A stretch of 17,238 bases of DNA from JANNVZ01 sp031418455. Its GTDB lineage: Bacteria; Bacteroidota; Bacteroidia; Flavobacteriales_D; Sanyastnellaceae. The DNA lies in NCBI GenBank assembly GCA_031418455.1, contig JANOXJ010000296.1, positions 1 to 17,238 on the forward strand. Direction: 5' to 3'. Positions 1 through 8,781 of this stretch are shown in pieces. Below the pieces are notes generated by a model that ran no database searches, was not told where the DNA came from, and worked only from the letters and a program-made list of their open reading frames with translations. Position 1 is the first letter of the stretch. Every line of letters starts with the position of its first letter. Position numbers and translations under genes: made by a program.

Positions 1-2827
1 GTTGTATAAGGTGTATGTAATGCGATATCATCATAATACCATTGCGCGAGGCTATGCCGGTGAGGGTAATGAAACCTACCAATGTGGCAATAGAAAAGGT
101 GCCACCAGTGAGCATTACGGCTATTACGCTGCCCACTAAGGCAAGCGGTATGTTTAGCATTATCTGCAATACTATTCTGTATGATTTGAAGTGGGAATAA
201 AGCACAAGGAAAATTCCGGCAAATGAAATTAAGCTCATCCATAAAATCAGTTGCGATGATTCTTTTTGACTTTCGTACTGACCACCGTACTGCACATAGT
301 AACCCTGCGGCATTGCCACTTGCTCTGTTATGTTTTTTTGTATTGCCTCCACTGTAGAGGCCAGGTCTTGGCCCTGCACGTTGCAGCTTATAGTAATTTT
401 TCGTTGTGCATTTTCATGCATTATGCTGTTTACACCAGAGGTGTATTCTATATGTGCTATTTGGCTAAGCGGTATCAGTCCACCATCGGGTGTGTCTATT
501 AGTGTTTGTTTTATATTTTCAATATTGCTTCGCTCTTCATCTGTGGTGCGCAACAATATATCAAATGATTTACCGCCCTCTAATATTTGGCCTACTACTT
601 TACCATTATAAAATATTTCCAGGTCCTCAGCTACTTTGCCCGATTGTAATCCATATCTGATAAGCGCTTCTCTATCCACCTGTATGAGCAATTGAGGAAC
701 CATTAATTGTTTTTCTACCTGCACATCTACAGTGCCATTTACAGCGCCTACTACACTATGAATTTCTGCTGCTTTGCTGCGCAACATTTGCAAATCGTTG
801 CCATATAATTTTATGGCCACTTGCGCACGCACTCCGCTAAGCAAGTGTTCTATTCTGTGCGATATGGGTTGGCCTACTGCTACGCTTGCACCTTTCAGAA
901 TTTTTAATTTTTCTCGTATGTCTTTTATTATTTCATCTCTGCTTCTTGTTATGCCTTGTTTTAATTCCACATCTATTTCAGAATTGCTAACGGGCTCTAC
1001 GTGCTCGTCTAATTCTGCACGGCCTGTTCTGCGGCTTGCATAGGCTACTTCTGGCACCTGTATCATTAGCTCCTCAGCCATGCGCCCCATCTTATTGCTT
1101 TCTTCTAACGAGGTGCCGGGAGGGGCGTATAGGTTTATGGTAAATGAACCCTCATTGAATGCAGGTAGAAATTCGCTACCGAAAAAGGGAACAATAGCAA
1201 CCGCTGCTACTATTAATGCAATAGCGCAGGTAATGATTAATCGTGGCCGAGAAAGTGAAAAGCGGAGCAATCTTTCATCGTGTTTTTTGAGGAATAATAC
1301 TAGTTTGCTCTCTTCATGTTTTTTGCTAATGGCCTTAGAGTTTAGCAAATAGCTGCACAAAGCAGGTGTAACAGTAAGCGATACAAATAGCGATGCAACT
1401 ATGCTGGTGATGTATGCTATGCCTAGCGGCATAAATATGCGGCCTTCAATGCCCTGTAAATAAAATAGAGGTATAAAAACTAATACAACTATAATGGTAG
1501 CATACACAATGGAATTGCGCACCTCGCTGCTTGCTTCATATATGACTTTAATAATGGGAAGCGGCTGCGGTTTTTTAGAGTTTTCGCGTAATCGTCTAAA
1601 AACATTTTCTACATCCACTATAGCATCGTCTACTAATTCGCCAATGGCTATAGCTAGGCCACCTAGCGTAAGTGTATTAATAGAAATGCCAAAAGCCTTA
1701 AACACAAGCGCTGTAATAAGCATGGAAAGCGGAATGGCAGTGAGTGTAATTACTGTGGTTCTAAAATTTAATAGAAATAAGAACAACACTATTACAACCA
1801 GTATAAATCCATATTGCAATGCCTCTTCCACATTGCTTATTGAATTAACTATGAAGTTTTTCTGCTGAAAAATTGCAGGGTTGATAGTAACGTCTGATGG
1901 CAATGCAGATTTTAATTCTTCGCATGCTTTCACTACTTCATCTGTTAGGTCTACTGTGTTTGCACCCGGTTGTTTTTCCACAGTTAGTATTACAGCCGAC
2001 TTACCATTTATGCCAGCATCGCCTCTTTTAGTAGCAGCGCCTTGGCGCACTTCGGCCACTTGGCTTAGCAGCACAGGCATGCCTTCTCTGTTGGTTATTA
2101 CTGTGTTTTGCAAGTCTTCTATAGTGTGCGCCCTGGCGGTGGTGCGTATGAGCACTTCGCTACCATACCTATCAAAAAAACCACCGGTAGTGTTTTGATT
2201 GGATTGTTGCAACGCAGCATCAAGTGCCTCTATGGTTAAATGAAATTGCTGCAGTTTCTGTGTGGATATGAGCACCTGATATTGCATGCGTTCGCCACCT
2301 ATAGGTATTACTTGCGATACGCCTTTTATGGCCATTAGCCTTCTGCGAATTGTAAAATCTGCAATTGTGCGCAGCTCCATAGCGCTGGTGCTGTCTGAAC
2401 TTAAGCCAACTGACATTATTTGTCCCATAACGGATGTAATGGGGCCCATTACCGGAGTTATGCCGTTGGGCAATTTTACAGTTTGCAATTTTTCTGAAAC
2501 CAGTTGTCTTGCGCGAAAAATATCTGTGTCCCAGTCAAACTCTACATACACAAGACCTATGCCTATAGCGCTGCTGCCTCTTACGTCCTGCACACCGGTG
2601 CTGCCATTGAGAGCGGTTTCTATTGGCAACACTACTTGTGTTTCTATTTCTTCAGGCGCCATGCCATTGGCTTCTAAAAATATAGTAACACGCGGTCTGT
2701 TTAAGTCAGGCAAAACATCTACTGGTAAGTGAAGTATGGTGTATGTACCATATACCAATATGAGTGCAGCCGTGGCTATAACAAACATTCTGTTCGCCAG
2801 AGAAAACCGTATTATCGAATTTAGCAT
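1..2827 (-). CDS. CusA/CzcA-family heavy-metal RND efflux pump, inner-membrane subunit (3' end cut by window edge)
   Basis: Proton-driven inner-membrane pump of a tripartite metal efflux complex. The ATG lies at 2825-2827, and 942 codons run without a stop to the left edge; the family is usually about 1030-1050 residues, so roughly the last 100 are missing. Visible landmarks are TM1 after residue 10, the porter-domain start 'LPVDVLPDLNRP', the TM4 relay 'AIGELVDDAIVDVEN' with D400, D401, D405 and E407, and near the edge 'GFITLTGIASRNGIMMISHY', a hallmark of the heavy-metal RND branch. D400 aligns with CusA D405. The three positions matching the CusA copper methionines (573, 623, 672) are N565, N615 and H661, so a Cu(I)/Ag(I) label is not safe. 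It is the last gene of the locus, 58 bases after the lipoprotein gene, and shares its likely operon with adaptor and channel genes. Family certain; metal unknown. Confidence 0.95.
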   Translation of the reverse strand, partial: MLNSIIRFSLANRMFVIATAALILVYGTYTILHLPVDVLPDLNRPRVTIFLEANGMAPEEIETQVVLPIETALNGSTGVQDVRGSSAIGIGLVYVEFDWDTDIFRARQLVSEKLQTVKLPNGITPVMGPITSVMGQIMSVGLSSDSTSAMELRTIADFTIRRRLMAIKGVSQVIPIGGERMQYQVLISTQKLQQFHLTIEALDAALQQSNQNTTGGFFDRYGSEVLIRTTARAHTIEDLQNTVITNREGMPVLLSQVAEVRQGAATKRGDAGINGKSAVILTVEKQPGANTVDLTDEVVKACEELKSALPSDVTINPAIFQQKNFIVNSISNVEEALQYGFILVVIVLFLFLLNFRTTVITLTAIPLSMLITALVFKAFGISINTLTLGGLAIAIGELVDDAIVDVENVFRRLRENSKKPQPLPIIKVIYEASSEVRNSIVYATIIVVLVFIPLFYLQGIEGRIFMPLGIAYITSIVASLFVSLTVTPALCSYLLNSKAISKKHEESKLVLFLKKHDERLLRFSLSRPRLIITCAIALIVAAVAIVPFFGSEFLPAFNEGSFTINLYAPPGTSLEESNKMGRMAEELMIQVPEVAYASRRTGRAELDEHVEPVSNSEIDVELKQGITRSRDEIIKDIREKLKILKGASVAVGQPISHRIEHLLSGVRAQVAIKLYGNDLQMLRSKAAEIHSVVGAVNGTVDVQVEKQLMVPQLLIQVDREALIRYGLQSGKVAEDLEIFYNGKVVGQILEGGKSFDILLRTTDEERSNIENIKQTLIDTPDGGLIPLSQIAHIEYTSGVNSIMHENAQRKITISCNVQGQDLASTVEAIQKNITEQVAMPQGYYVQYGGQYESQKESSQLILWMSLISFAGIFLVLYSHFKSYRIVLQIMLNIPLALVGSVIAVMLTGGTFSIATLVGFITLTGIASRNGIMMISHYIHLIQ

Positions 2828-2861
2828 AATAGAATTACGAAACAATAAGTAACATAAGTGC

Positions 2862-2876
2862 CAGCGCTATGCGCTG
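2862..2876. repeat. Small perfect hairpin between lipoprotein and RND pump genes
   Basis: CAGCGC, three-base loop TAT, GCGCTG: a perfect 6-bp GC-rich stem in the otherwise AT-rich 58-base gap upstream of the pump start. No T-run follows on the minus strand, so it does not look like a complete terminator. It could tune pump expression or mRNA stability; this is inference. Confidence 0.35.
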
Positions 2877-2885
2877 ATTTATTAA

Positions 2886-3839
2886 TCAATGTTGATGTTC
2901 GCTTTCAGCAGGGCGTGATGCATTTGGGTCGCCTGCTGTGGCTAGTATTACAAAGTCTGCTGTATACAATTTTCCTTTGTATTGAAACTGCAGCCACATT
3001 CTGTAAGTGCCTGCTGATGGTAGTGTAGCATGGTTGTGCAGTATAGTGTTTTCCACCTCTGGGTGCACGTGCATATAATTTTTGTTTACTACATCTATAG
3101 CTACCATGTGCCCTTTGGCACCCAGGTAATTGTCTAGTGTGTGCGCGTCTATTACTTTTCCTTTATTTGTTATTTCAACATCAAAGTGAATAGGCACACC
3201 ACTTTCAAACTTGCCATGGTCTGCTTTTAGCTCCGCGGCTATGCCGTCAGGCGCTACATATTTAGTGTTTTCTTTTTCGAATGTTATAGCTTGTTTGGCA
3301 GTCCCACCAACGGTCAATGGAATTTTGCTTACCGTGTGCTTGCCGCCACTTGGCTGAAAGTCTGCAAAGGCATAATACGTTCCGCCTGAAGGAAATTTTT
3401 CATTTACAGAGTAGCTGCCATCGGCATTGTATTCAGGGTGTATGTGATCAAAAAAGCTTAAGTCATTGCTTACAACTATAAGATGAATTTTTTTCTCATG
3501 CACCACATCTAATGGAACCAGGGCTGTTGCATTGTTTTCTATTTCCGGTTTGAAAATTAGGCTAGCCTCTTTGCCTGATTCAAGCAACTCTGGATTAGAA
3601 TGAAATTGCATGATGTATGTGTTGGCCGAAGCATTGTTTTTTATTTCTTCCAATGGCATGCCGCATTTGGTGCACTTATCGCCCTTGTGCCCTGTTACTT
3701 CCGGATGCATAGGACAGGCATAGGTGTGCTCGTGGCCATCGTGTTCATGTGCATCCATTTTATTTTCTGCAGTTGGTGTATTGCATGCTGCTGTGGCTAG
3801 TATTAGAACCAGCATAGCAATCGATTTAATTGTTTTCAT
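2886..3839 (-). CDS. Periplasmic lipoprotein with heavy-metal-binding (HMBD) domain and two His-containing beta-sandwich repeats
   Basis: 317 residues. A lipoprotein-like signal ends at C19 ('LATAAC'; Thr at -3 is a weak lipobox). A His-rich stretch at 28-38 follows, then a heavy-metal-binding domain at about 40-66 with 'YACPMHPEV' and 'CTKCGMPLEE', giving the C-P-M-H-P and C-x2-C-G-M signature seen in CusB-type adaptors and Cu ATPases. The rest looks like a duplicated beta-sandwich: one copy contains 'FFDHIHPEY', the second 'YMHVHPEVE', both placing His-x-His-Pro at the same point. The C-terminus 'ESEHQH' is also His-rich. Lying between adaptor and pump genes, it likely binds metal in the periplasm and hands it to the efflux complex; that role is inferred. 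The start is the ATG 39 bases after the adaptor stop. Confidence 0.85.
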   Translation of the reverse strand: MKTIKSIAMLVLILATAACNTPTAENKMDAHEHDGHEHTYACPMHPEVTGHKGDKCTKCGMPLEEIKNNASANTYIMQFHSNPELLESGKEASLIFKPEIENNATALVPLDVVHEKKIHLIVVSNDLSFFDHIHPEYNADGSYSVNEKFPSGGTYYAFADFQPSGGKHTVSKIPLTVGGTAKQAITFEKENTKYVAPDGIAAELKADHGKFESGVPIHFDVEITNKGKVIDAHTLDNYLGAKGHMVAIDVVNKNYMHVHPEVENTILHNHATLPSAGTYRMWLQFQYKGKLYTADFVILATAGDPNASRPAESEHQH

Positions 3840-3878
3840 TTTTTATTTGTGTTATTTAGTGGATATATACTTTTATAA

Positions 3879-5552
3879 TTATTGATTGAGGTATATCATT
3901 TTCATTTGATAGGTGGCATTAATAACCACACGCTGATCTTGCTCTAAGCCTTTGGTAATGCTTATGGTAGAGCCATTCTCGTTTGCGGTGTTTACATATG
4001 CAAGCGAGTATTGTTCAGCAGTGTTTTTAATAAATACGGCAGACTTACCATCTATTTCAGTTATAGCAGATGTTGGAATTACAATGGCATTATTTTCGGA
4101 AGGAATTTGTAATCTTACAGTTACATATTCACCTATTTTTAAAACACCACCTGCATTATTCACTTCAAAAAGTACGTGCTGCGACTGATTGCTTTGATGC
4201 AAAGTTTGAGGAATGGCTAGTAGCGATGCAGCAACTGTTTCGCCTGCGGAGGTGCTTATTTCAAACTTATTTGCTGCGCTTACAAGTGCATTGGCATTTT
4301 CATACACCTGCGCATCTACATACACAATGTTTGGATTAATAATGGTGAAAAGTGTTTCGCCCGCTATGGCATTGGCTCCTATACTCCACGTGAAATTATC
4401 TACTACACCAGCAATGGGCGATTTTATTTCAACACGTGCAGCACTTTGATTTTTTAAAAGTTCTAAATTGTCTTTTGTGCGCTGGTATCGTGCAGTTGCT
4501 TCGTCCAGGTCTTTTTTAGAAATAATATCAGATATGGATTTTAATCTATCTAATTCTTTTTTGGCTACTTCTAGTTCTGCTTGCAAATTATTTTTTTCTG
4601 ATAGCATGGCCATAGCGCTTGCTGCATCCATTGATCCTTCTATGGTTGCAAGGGTTTGCCCTTTGGTTACCTTGCTTCCTACTGATATGTTTAACGAAAT
4701 AATTTTGCCAGATAGTGGAGCAGTGGCCAGTGCCTGACCTTGGCTACTTGGCAGCACGGTTCCGAAAAAGCTGATGGTATTAGTAGCACCACCCATCGCA
4801 ATTTTTTGGGTAATCATATCAAATAAAAACTGCGTTTCTTTTGGCACCTCTATCGTCATACCAGTTGGTTTGTGGTTGCCGGCATCATGGCCTTCGTGCG
4901 CTTGAAGTGTGGTGGGCTGCATGGGCACAAGGGAGAATAATGCAAATAAACTGATGGCAGTGTGCCCCGCTTTTCCCAATCGCTGGAGTATGAGTAACAA
5001 AAGCATGCCGCCTATGAAGGAGATAATGATTAAGAACCACGTGGAGGTGTACCACTTGTTTGGCAATTCCTGGCTTGTAGGAGTTGTTTCTTTATCTACC
5101 TCTATGTTGTTGAGTAAAATTAAATCGGGGCCATTGGCTCCATTAATATTTACCACTAACGAATATGTTTTTTTTTCAGGAAATGTGACATGAACGGTCC
5201 ACTCACCATCGCTGTTTTTTGCTACTTCAAGTGGTATACTTGAATCTTCTTTTATAGCTAATTGTAGTTGCGCATCATTAATTGGTGCATTGGTAGTATA
5301 GTCGCTCACAAAAAGTGTAAGGTGCGTTTCTTCACCTGGTTTTATCTGCTCATACCTAAGTAGGAGCTCATATTTGTCTGTGCTGGTTTCGGTGGTAAAG
5401 CTTGAACCCGTTTCTTTCGCGCCAGCGGTTGTGGCCTCTTCATCGTGGTCGGCATGCACACTTCCGTCAGCATGGGTGTGTTGTGCAACAGCACCAATTG
5501 TGGCGCACAGATAAATTAATACAACAATGGCCATAAAACATTTTTTCATCAT
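3879..5552 (-). CDS. RND efflux periplasmic adaptor (CusB-like) fused to an N-terminal beta-sandwich and two membrane segments
   Basis: 557 residues, well above the roughly 400 usual for CusB-type adaptors. Order: signal peptide 1-23; His-rich linker 'HTHADGSVHADHD' at 25-37; an Ig/FixH-like beta domain at about 58-152; a transmembrane helix near 170-190; a second hydrophobic segment 197-213 followed by 'HEGHDAGNH'; then the adaptor proper from about 230, with lipoyl-like halves ('SVGSKVTKGQTLATIEGS' and 'SPIAGVVDNF'), a coiled hairpin around 310-375 and the beta-barrel and membrane-proximal domains. The adaptor links the inner-membrane pump to the TolC channel. It overlaps the channel gene by 4 bases (ATGA), so translation is probably coupled. 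A second ATG directly after the first is an equal start candidate. The N-terminal half looks like a separate protein joined in frame; its function is unknown. Confidence 0.9.
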   Translation of the reverse strand: MMKKCFMAIVVLIYLCATIGAVAQHTHADGSVHADHDEEATTAGAKETGSSFTTETSTDKYELLLRYEQIKPGEETHLTLFVSDYTTNAPINDAQLQLAIKEDSSIPLEVAKNSDGEWTVHVTFPEKKTYSLVVNINGANGPDLILLNNIEVDKETTPTSQELPNKWYTSTWFLIIISFIGGMLLLLILQRLGKAGHTAISLFALFSLVPMQPTTLQAHEGHDAGNHKPTGMTIEVPKETQFLFDMITQKIAMGGATNTISFFGTVLPSSQGQALATAPLSGKIISLNISVGSKVTKGQTLATIEGSMDAASAMAMLSEKNNLQAELEVAKKELDRLKSISDIISKKDLDEATARYQRTKDNLELLKNQSAARVEIKSPIAGVVDNFTWSIGANAIAGETLFTIINPNIVYVDAQVYENANALVSAANKFEISTSAGETVAASLLAIPQTLHQSNQSQHVLFEVNNAGGVLKIGEYVTVRLQIPSENNAIVIPTSAITEIDGKSAVFIKNTAEQYSLAYVNTANENGSTISITKGLEQDQRVVINATYQMKMIYLNQ

Positions 5553-6742
5553 TGTGCGGTTATATAGTTGAGTTGAATAATAGTTTGGTTGAGCTTATAT
5601 ATAGTATCGAAGTAACTCTGTTGCATGGAGTATGCTTGATTTAAGTTGTTTAAATGTGTTAAATAGTCAATGTTGCCTGCATCAAACATGCGCCCAGAGT
5701 TTTTTATAAGTTGGCTGTAGAGTGCAAGCCCGTTTGTTTCAAAATAGTTGAGCGAGGTTTTGTGCTGTCGGTATCGTTGTATGTTGGTGTTAGCCAATAG
5801 GGTTAAATTTTGTTCCTGCACACGTGTATTTTCTTCTGCAATTTGCAATGCTGTTTTAGCAGCTTTTATTTTGTTGTTGTATTGCCACCACCACAGAGGC
5901 AACGATATGCCCGCTCTTAACCTAAGGTTGTATGGAGTGTCGTGTCCCGCTTGATTTAAATAGCCCACCGCAAAACCAGGCAAGGCTTTCTGCTTTTCCA
6001 GAGAAACACCGGAGGAAGTATACTCTTCCTGCATCTTGTAATATTGAACAAAAATGGATGGCGCTGATACAAGTGAGTCCTGATTTAAAATGAATATTGG
6101 ATTTAGATTATCTAACTCCTTTAACTCAGTCACTTTTATCTCCTCTTGTATGCCTGTATATACCCTCAGATTGGCAAGGGCTGAGGCAAGTTCAGCTTTA
6201 GCATCGTTATATATCACGCTCACATTGCCACGTTGTATTTGCGCATAAGTGTATAGGTTGGCATCTATTTCTCCGGCTTCAAATTGTCGTTTAGACACTT
6301 GCATTATTTGGTCATACACGCTATCGCGTGCGCTTAGCAATTTGGTTAACTGAGCGTAGTACTGCGCATTCAAATACACTTCGCTTACTTGTTTTGCTAC
6401 ATCTTTTTCTGTAAGCTCATGAGCTATCTCATTTATTTTAGTTAGTTGTTTGGCGCGGCTATGCTGACTGCTATATACCGAAGGAAAACTGAAGCTTTGT
6501 AAAACACCTATGGTCATAAACTGACCTGTGGGACTCTCTATGGTGAGGTCTGGATTGGGGATGTCAACCGAAGCTTTTTGCATTTGGTTGCTTTGTTCTA
6601 TTTGCAATTGGGTAGCCTTAAGCTGAGGGCTATTAGTAAGTGTAAGCCGCACTGCTTCCTCAGCGGTTAGCTCTGTTTGCGAGAAACAAGGCAAGTACAC
6701 ACTCATTGTAAATGCTACAACGAAAATATTTTTGTAAAGCAT
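5549..6742 (-). CDS. TolC/CusC-type outer-membrane efflux channel
   Basis: 397 residues with a signal peptide ending near 'CFSQ' (about 22). The mature part opens with 'TELTAEEAVRLTLTNSPQL', typical of the outer-membrane efflux protein (OEP) repeat, and is rich in long heptad-like helices with 'NNLNQAY' near the end. A trimer would form the outer-membrane beta-barrel and periplasmic alpha-tunnel of the RND complex. It is somewhat shorter than E. coli CusC (about 460) and lacks an obvious lipid-attachment Cys at the signal cleavage site. Its stop overlaps the adaptor start by 4 bases, and its ATG comes 109 bases after the His-rich small protein, so it may start its own transcription unit. Substrate specificity cannot be read from this subunit. 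Confidence 0.92.
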   Translation of the reverse strand: MLYKNIFVVAFTMSVYLPCFSQTELTAEEAVRLTLTNSPQLKATQLQIEQSNQMQKASVDIPNPDLTIESPTGQFMTIGVLQSFSFPSVYSSQHSRAKQLTKINEIAHELTEKDVAKQVSEVYLNAQYYAQLTKLLSARDSVYDQIMQVSKRQFEAGEIDANLYTYAQIQRGNVSVIYNDAKAELASALANLRVYTGIQEEIKVTELKELDNLNPIFILNQDSLVSAPSIFVQYYKMQEEYTSSGVSLEKQKALPGFAVGYLNQAGHDTPYNLRLRAGISLPLWWWQYNNKIKAAKTALQIAEENTRVQEQNLTLLANTNIQRYRQHKTSLNYFETNGLALYSQLIKNSGRMFDAGNIDYLTHLNNLNQAYSMQQSYFDTIYKLNQTIIQLNYITAQ

Positions 6743-6851
6743 GGATGACTAATTATTACATCTGAAATAAAAATTGTGTATACCAAAACACAACAGATTA
6801 GAACACTGCCCAAAAGGGTAGCAACGAAAGAATAAACTGCGACACTGCGCA

Positions 6852-7271
6852 TTAACCCATATAGATAGGGGGCCCACGCAACAGTGTTGCGCTGATGCAG
6901 TTGCCACATCGGACTATGCCTGTATCTATGTAACAAGGGATGCTTTGTTTATGACTGAAAAATAAAAGATCTAGCACCTCACCTACATGATTAAATGATA
7001 TAAGCACCTCACTTTCGCTTGAAGTGTATGAGGCAGGTTTTATATATCTTACATGCAAACCATCATCTTGATCCAGATGGCAATGATTGTGCTTATGGTG
7101 CTCGCTTGCACAAGCCCCTGGGCTTTCAATGGTTGCTGCTTGCTGCACAGAGGGATAAACATGAAATGCTGAATGCTTACCGTTGCAATGCGGAATAATA
7201 GAATGGAACAACACAATGCCGTATGCTAATAGCAACAAAACAATATTGATATGTGTAGTCCTTTTTTGCAC
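6852..7271 (-). CDS. Small His/Cys-rich membrane-anchored protein, probably metal binding
   Basis: 139 residues, family not firmly recognised. A hydrophobic segment at 9-27 serves as uncleaved signal or membrane anchor; the rest would be periplasmic. It holds the cluster 'SEHHKHNHCHLD' at about 57-67, further Cys at 29, 54, 113, 122 and 125 (the last two as C-x2-C), and a C-terminal 'LRGPP'. Similar small proteins ending in a Pro-Pro motif are known from Bacteroidota metal loci, but I name no family. The start is GTG at 7269-7271; no ATG lies upstream in frame. It follows the propeller gene by 25 bases and precedes the efflux module, so a periplasmic metal-buffer or accessory role is a fair inference, not shown. 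Confidence 0.75.
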   Translation of the reverse strand: MQKRTTHINIVLLLLAYGIVLFHSIIPHCNGKHSAFHVYPSVQQAATIESPGACASEHHKHNHCHLDQDDGLHVRYIKPASYTSSESEVLISFNHVGEVLDLLFFSHKQSIPCYIDTGIVRCGNCISATLLRGPPIYMG

Positions 7272-7296
7272 TATGCGAATGTAGTTGACATTTTAG

Positions 7297-8760
7297 TTAA
7301 TGTTCTATCACAAAGCTTTTTTGAACTGATGCCCCGCTGCTAGCAACTGCATGAAGGTGATATATTCCCGATTGCAATTCGCTGGTGGAAAGCACAAAGT
7401 CATTTTTGTTGGTAGCGCTTGTTTCGAAAATAATTTTACCGCAGCTATTGTAAAGCGTAAGCTGATAATTTTCTAATTCGCCCAAGCCACCAAAGCGAAG
7501 ATTTATAAACTCTTGAGCAGGATTTGGCCATAGTGTAACTGTGGATGGTAACTCAAGTGCGTTCTCTATTCCTGTGGCAATATTTACTTGCAAGTATTGC
7601 ACAGAGCCAATGCCCAAATCGCTGAAAACAATATGAAATGTAGAACCGTCAAATACCATGTGAGGCCTCATTTGATTGCCCTCCATATTTTCAGTTAGGT
7701 TAATTATGGTTTCACCAAGACCGTCAAAACCGCTAGTGGAGTAGGTGAAATAAATATTGCGCTGTGTTACTTCTATTTGTTCCCAAACTATACCAATAAC
7801 ATTGTTGCTTCCGGCAACTATGGGATAATTCTGTTGCACACTTCCTGTTTGTGGATATAGTTGCTTGGTGATTAACTCCCCTGTGCCTGTATCATAACTC
7901 GAGGCAAAAACGCGTGTGTGGTTTTCAAATTTGGTTCTAAACGCAGTGGTTAAACTTGTTCCATTCCAACATGCAGATGGGCCTGATGCAGGGCAGGCAT
8001 TCAAAACCCAGTCGGTAGTATCCACATCCAATGGTGTTGGGTCTTGTTCTAATATGCTTGTGGAGTATGCCGCGTGTATGTCTCTTAAATTATCGTCATT
8101 GTTTCTAAATACTATTGCTTCTGCATAGGTATTTGTAGCTATGGAGGCCGGACAACAATCACACGCAGGTCCTGCTGCATCCATGCTTACGGGAAGCTCC
8201 GCACTAAACACTTCGCCATTGATGCTGCGCTTTATATACCACTCATGTCCGGCTTCGTTGGTTAATTGCATATAGGCTACTATGGGCCCTCCTGTTTCGC
8301 TATCCACACCCAATGCGGGTAGCCATACATCGCCTGTGCTATCTGGCGCATCTACTGCTATGGAGTCACTCCAGCTATTGGCATTGTCATCACTTTTTTG
8401 TAGGTATATAGGTCCATACATAGGAGTACCAAAACTTTGGTATACCACGTATGATTTATTATTGAAACTAACTATGTCTGGCCCACCCCAATCATAACTT
8501 ATGCAATGAACGTGCGATGGATTAATTCTAATAGGGTAAGTGAAACCCGCACCGTTATTTTTAGAAAAATAGACAGCCATGCTGTCTGTATTATTCCAAA
8601 TTACTAAGGGCAAATTATTTTCATCGAGCGCTATGCGCGGACGAATATTTCCCCAAGGGTTTTGAAACGCCACTTGCTGGGGCTCGCTAATAACTAACTG
8701 TGCGTTGCACACAGCTATGGCGAGCAGCAGTAGTAGTGAGGAAATAATTTTTTGAATCAC
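7297..8760 (-). CDS. T9SS-exported sialidase-like beta-propeller protein with CDCC motif
   Basis: 487 residues with signal peptide 1-20 and a C-terminal T9SS sorting domain from about 412 ('VTLWPNPAQEFINLRF', 'LQSGIYHLHAV'). Between them, repeated strands such as 'PIVAYMQ', 'NSWSDSIAV' and 'DIHAAYSTS' resemble the BNR/sialidase propeller fold. I see no convincing sialidase arginine triad, so glycosidase activity should not be assumed. Notable are 'CDCCPA' at 200-205, C256 and C264 in a 'CPASGPSAC' loop, and 'SHVHC' at 82-86, all candidate metal ligands or disulfides. The start is GTG at 8758-8760, 21 bases after the preceding stop. It lies just downstream of the multicopper oxidase and the 231-residue T9SS protein, suggesting an extracellular role in the same metal process; this is inference. 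Confidence 0.85.
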   Translation of the reverse strand: MIQKIISSLLLLLAIAVCNAQLVISEPQQVAFQNPWGNIRPRIALDENNLPLVIWNNTDSMAVYFSKNNGAGFTYPIRINPSHVHCISYDWGGPDIVSFNNKSYVVYQSFGTPMYGPIYLQKSDDNANSWSDSIAVDAPDSTGDVWLPALGVDSETGGPIVAYMQLTNEAGHEWYIKRSINGEVFSAELPVSMDAAGPACDCCPASIATNTYAEAIVFRNNDDNLRDIHAAYSTSILEQDPTPLDVDTTDWVLNACPASGPSACWNGTSLTTAFRTKFENHTRVFASSYDTGTGELITKQLYPQTGSVQQNYPIVAGSNNVIGIVWEQIEVTQRNIYFTYSTSGFDGLGETIINLTENMEGNQMRPHMVFDGSTFHIVFSDLGIGSVQYLQVNIATGIENALELPSTVTLWPNPAQEFINLRFGGLGELENYQLTLYNSCGKIIFETSATNKNDFVLSTSELQSGIYHLHAVASSGASVQKSFVIEH

Positions 8761-8781
8761 GCTATTAGTTGAATTAATTGT

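Noticed and set aside
266..2732. Several open plus-strand frames of 78-148 codons
   Set aside because: They lie opposite the continuous 942-codon RND pump frame, and none shows a recognisable domain; they are antisense shadows.
6877..6891. CGCAAC-AGT-GTTGCG palindrome
   Set aside because: It lies inside the His-rich protein's coding sequence near its end, is short, and has no T-run; likely chance.
6715..6936. 73-codon minus-strand frame with a hydrophobic segment
   Set aside because: It overlaps the end of the His-rich protein and the start of the TolC gene in another frame. The hydrophobic stretch comes from AT-rich intergenic DNA and there is no family match.
7297..8760. Annotation as an active sialidase
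   Set aside because: Only the propeller-like repeats are visible; the arginine triad and catalytic Asp/Tyr/Glu set were not found.
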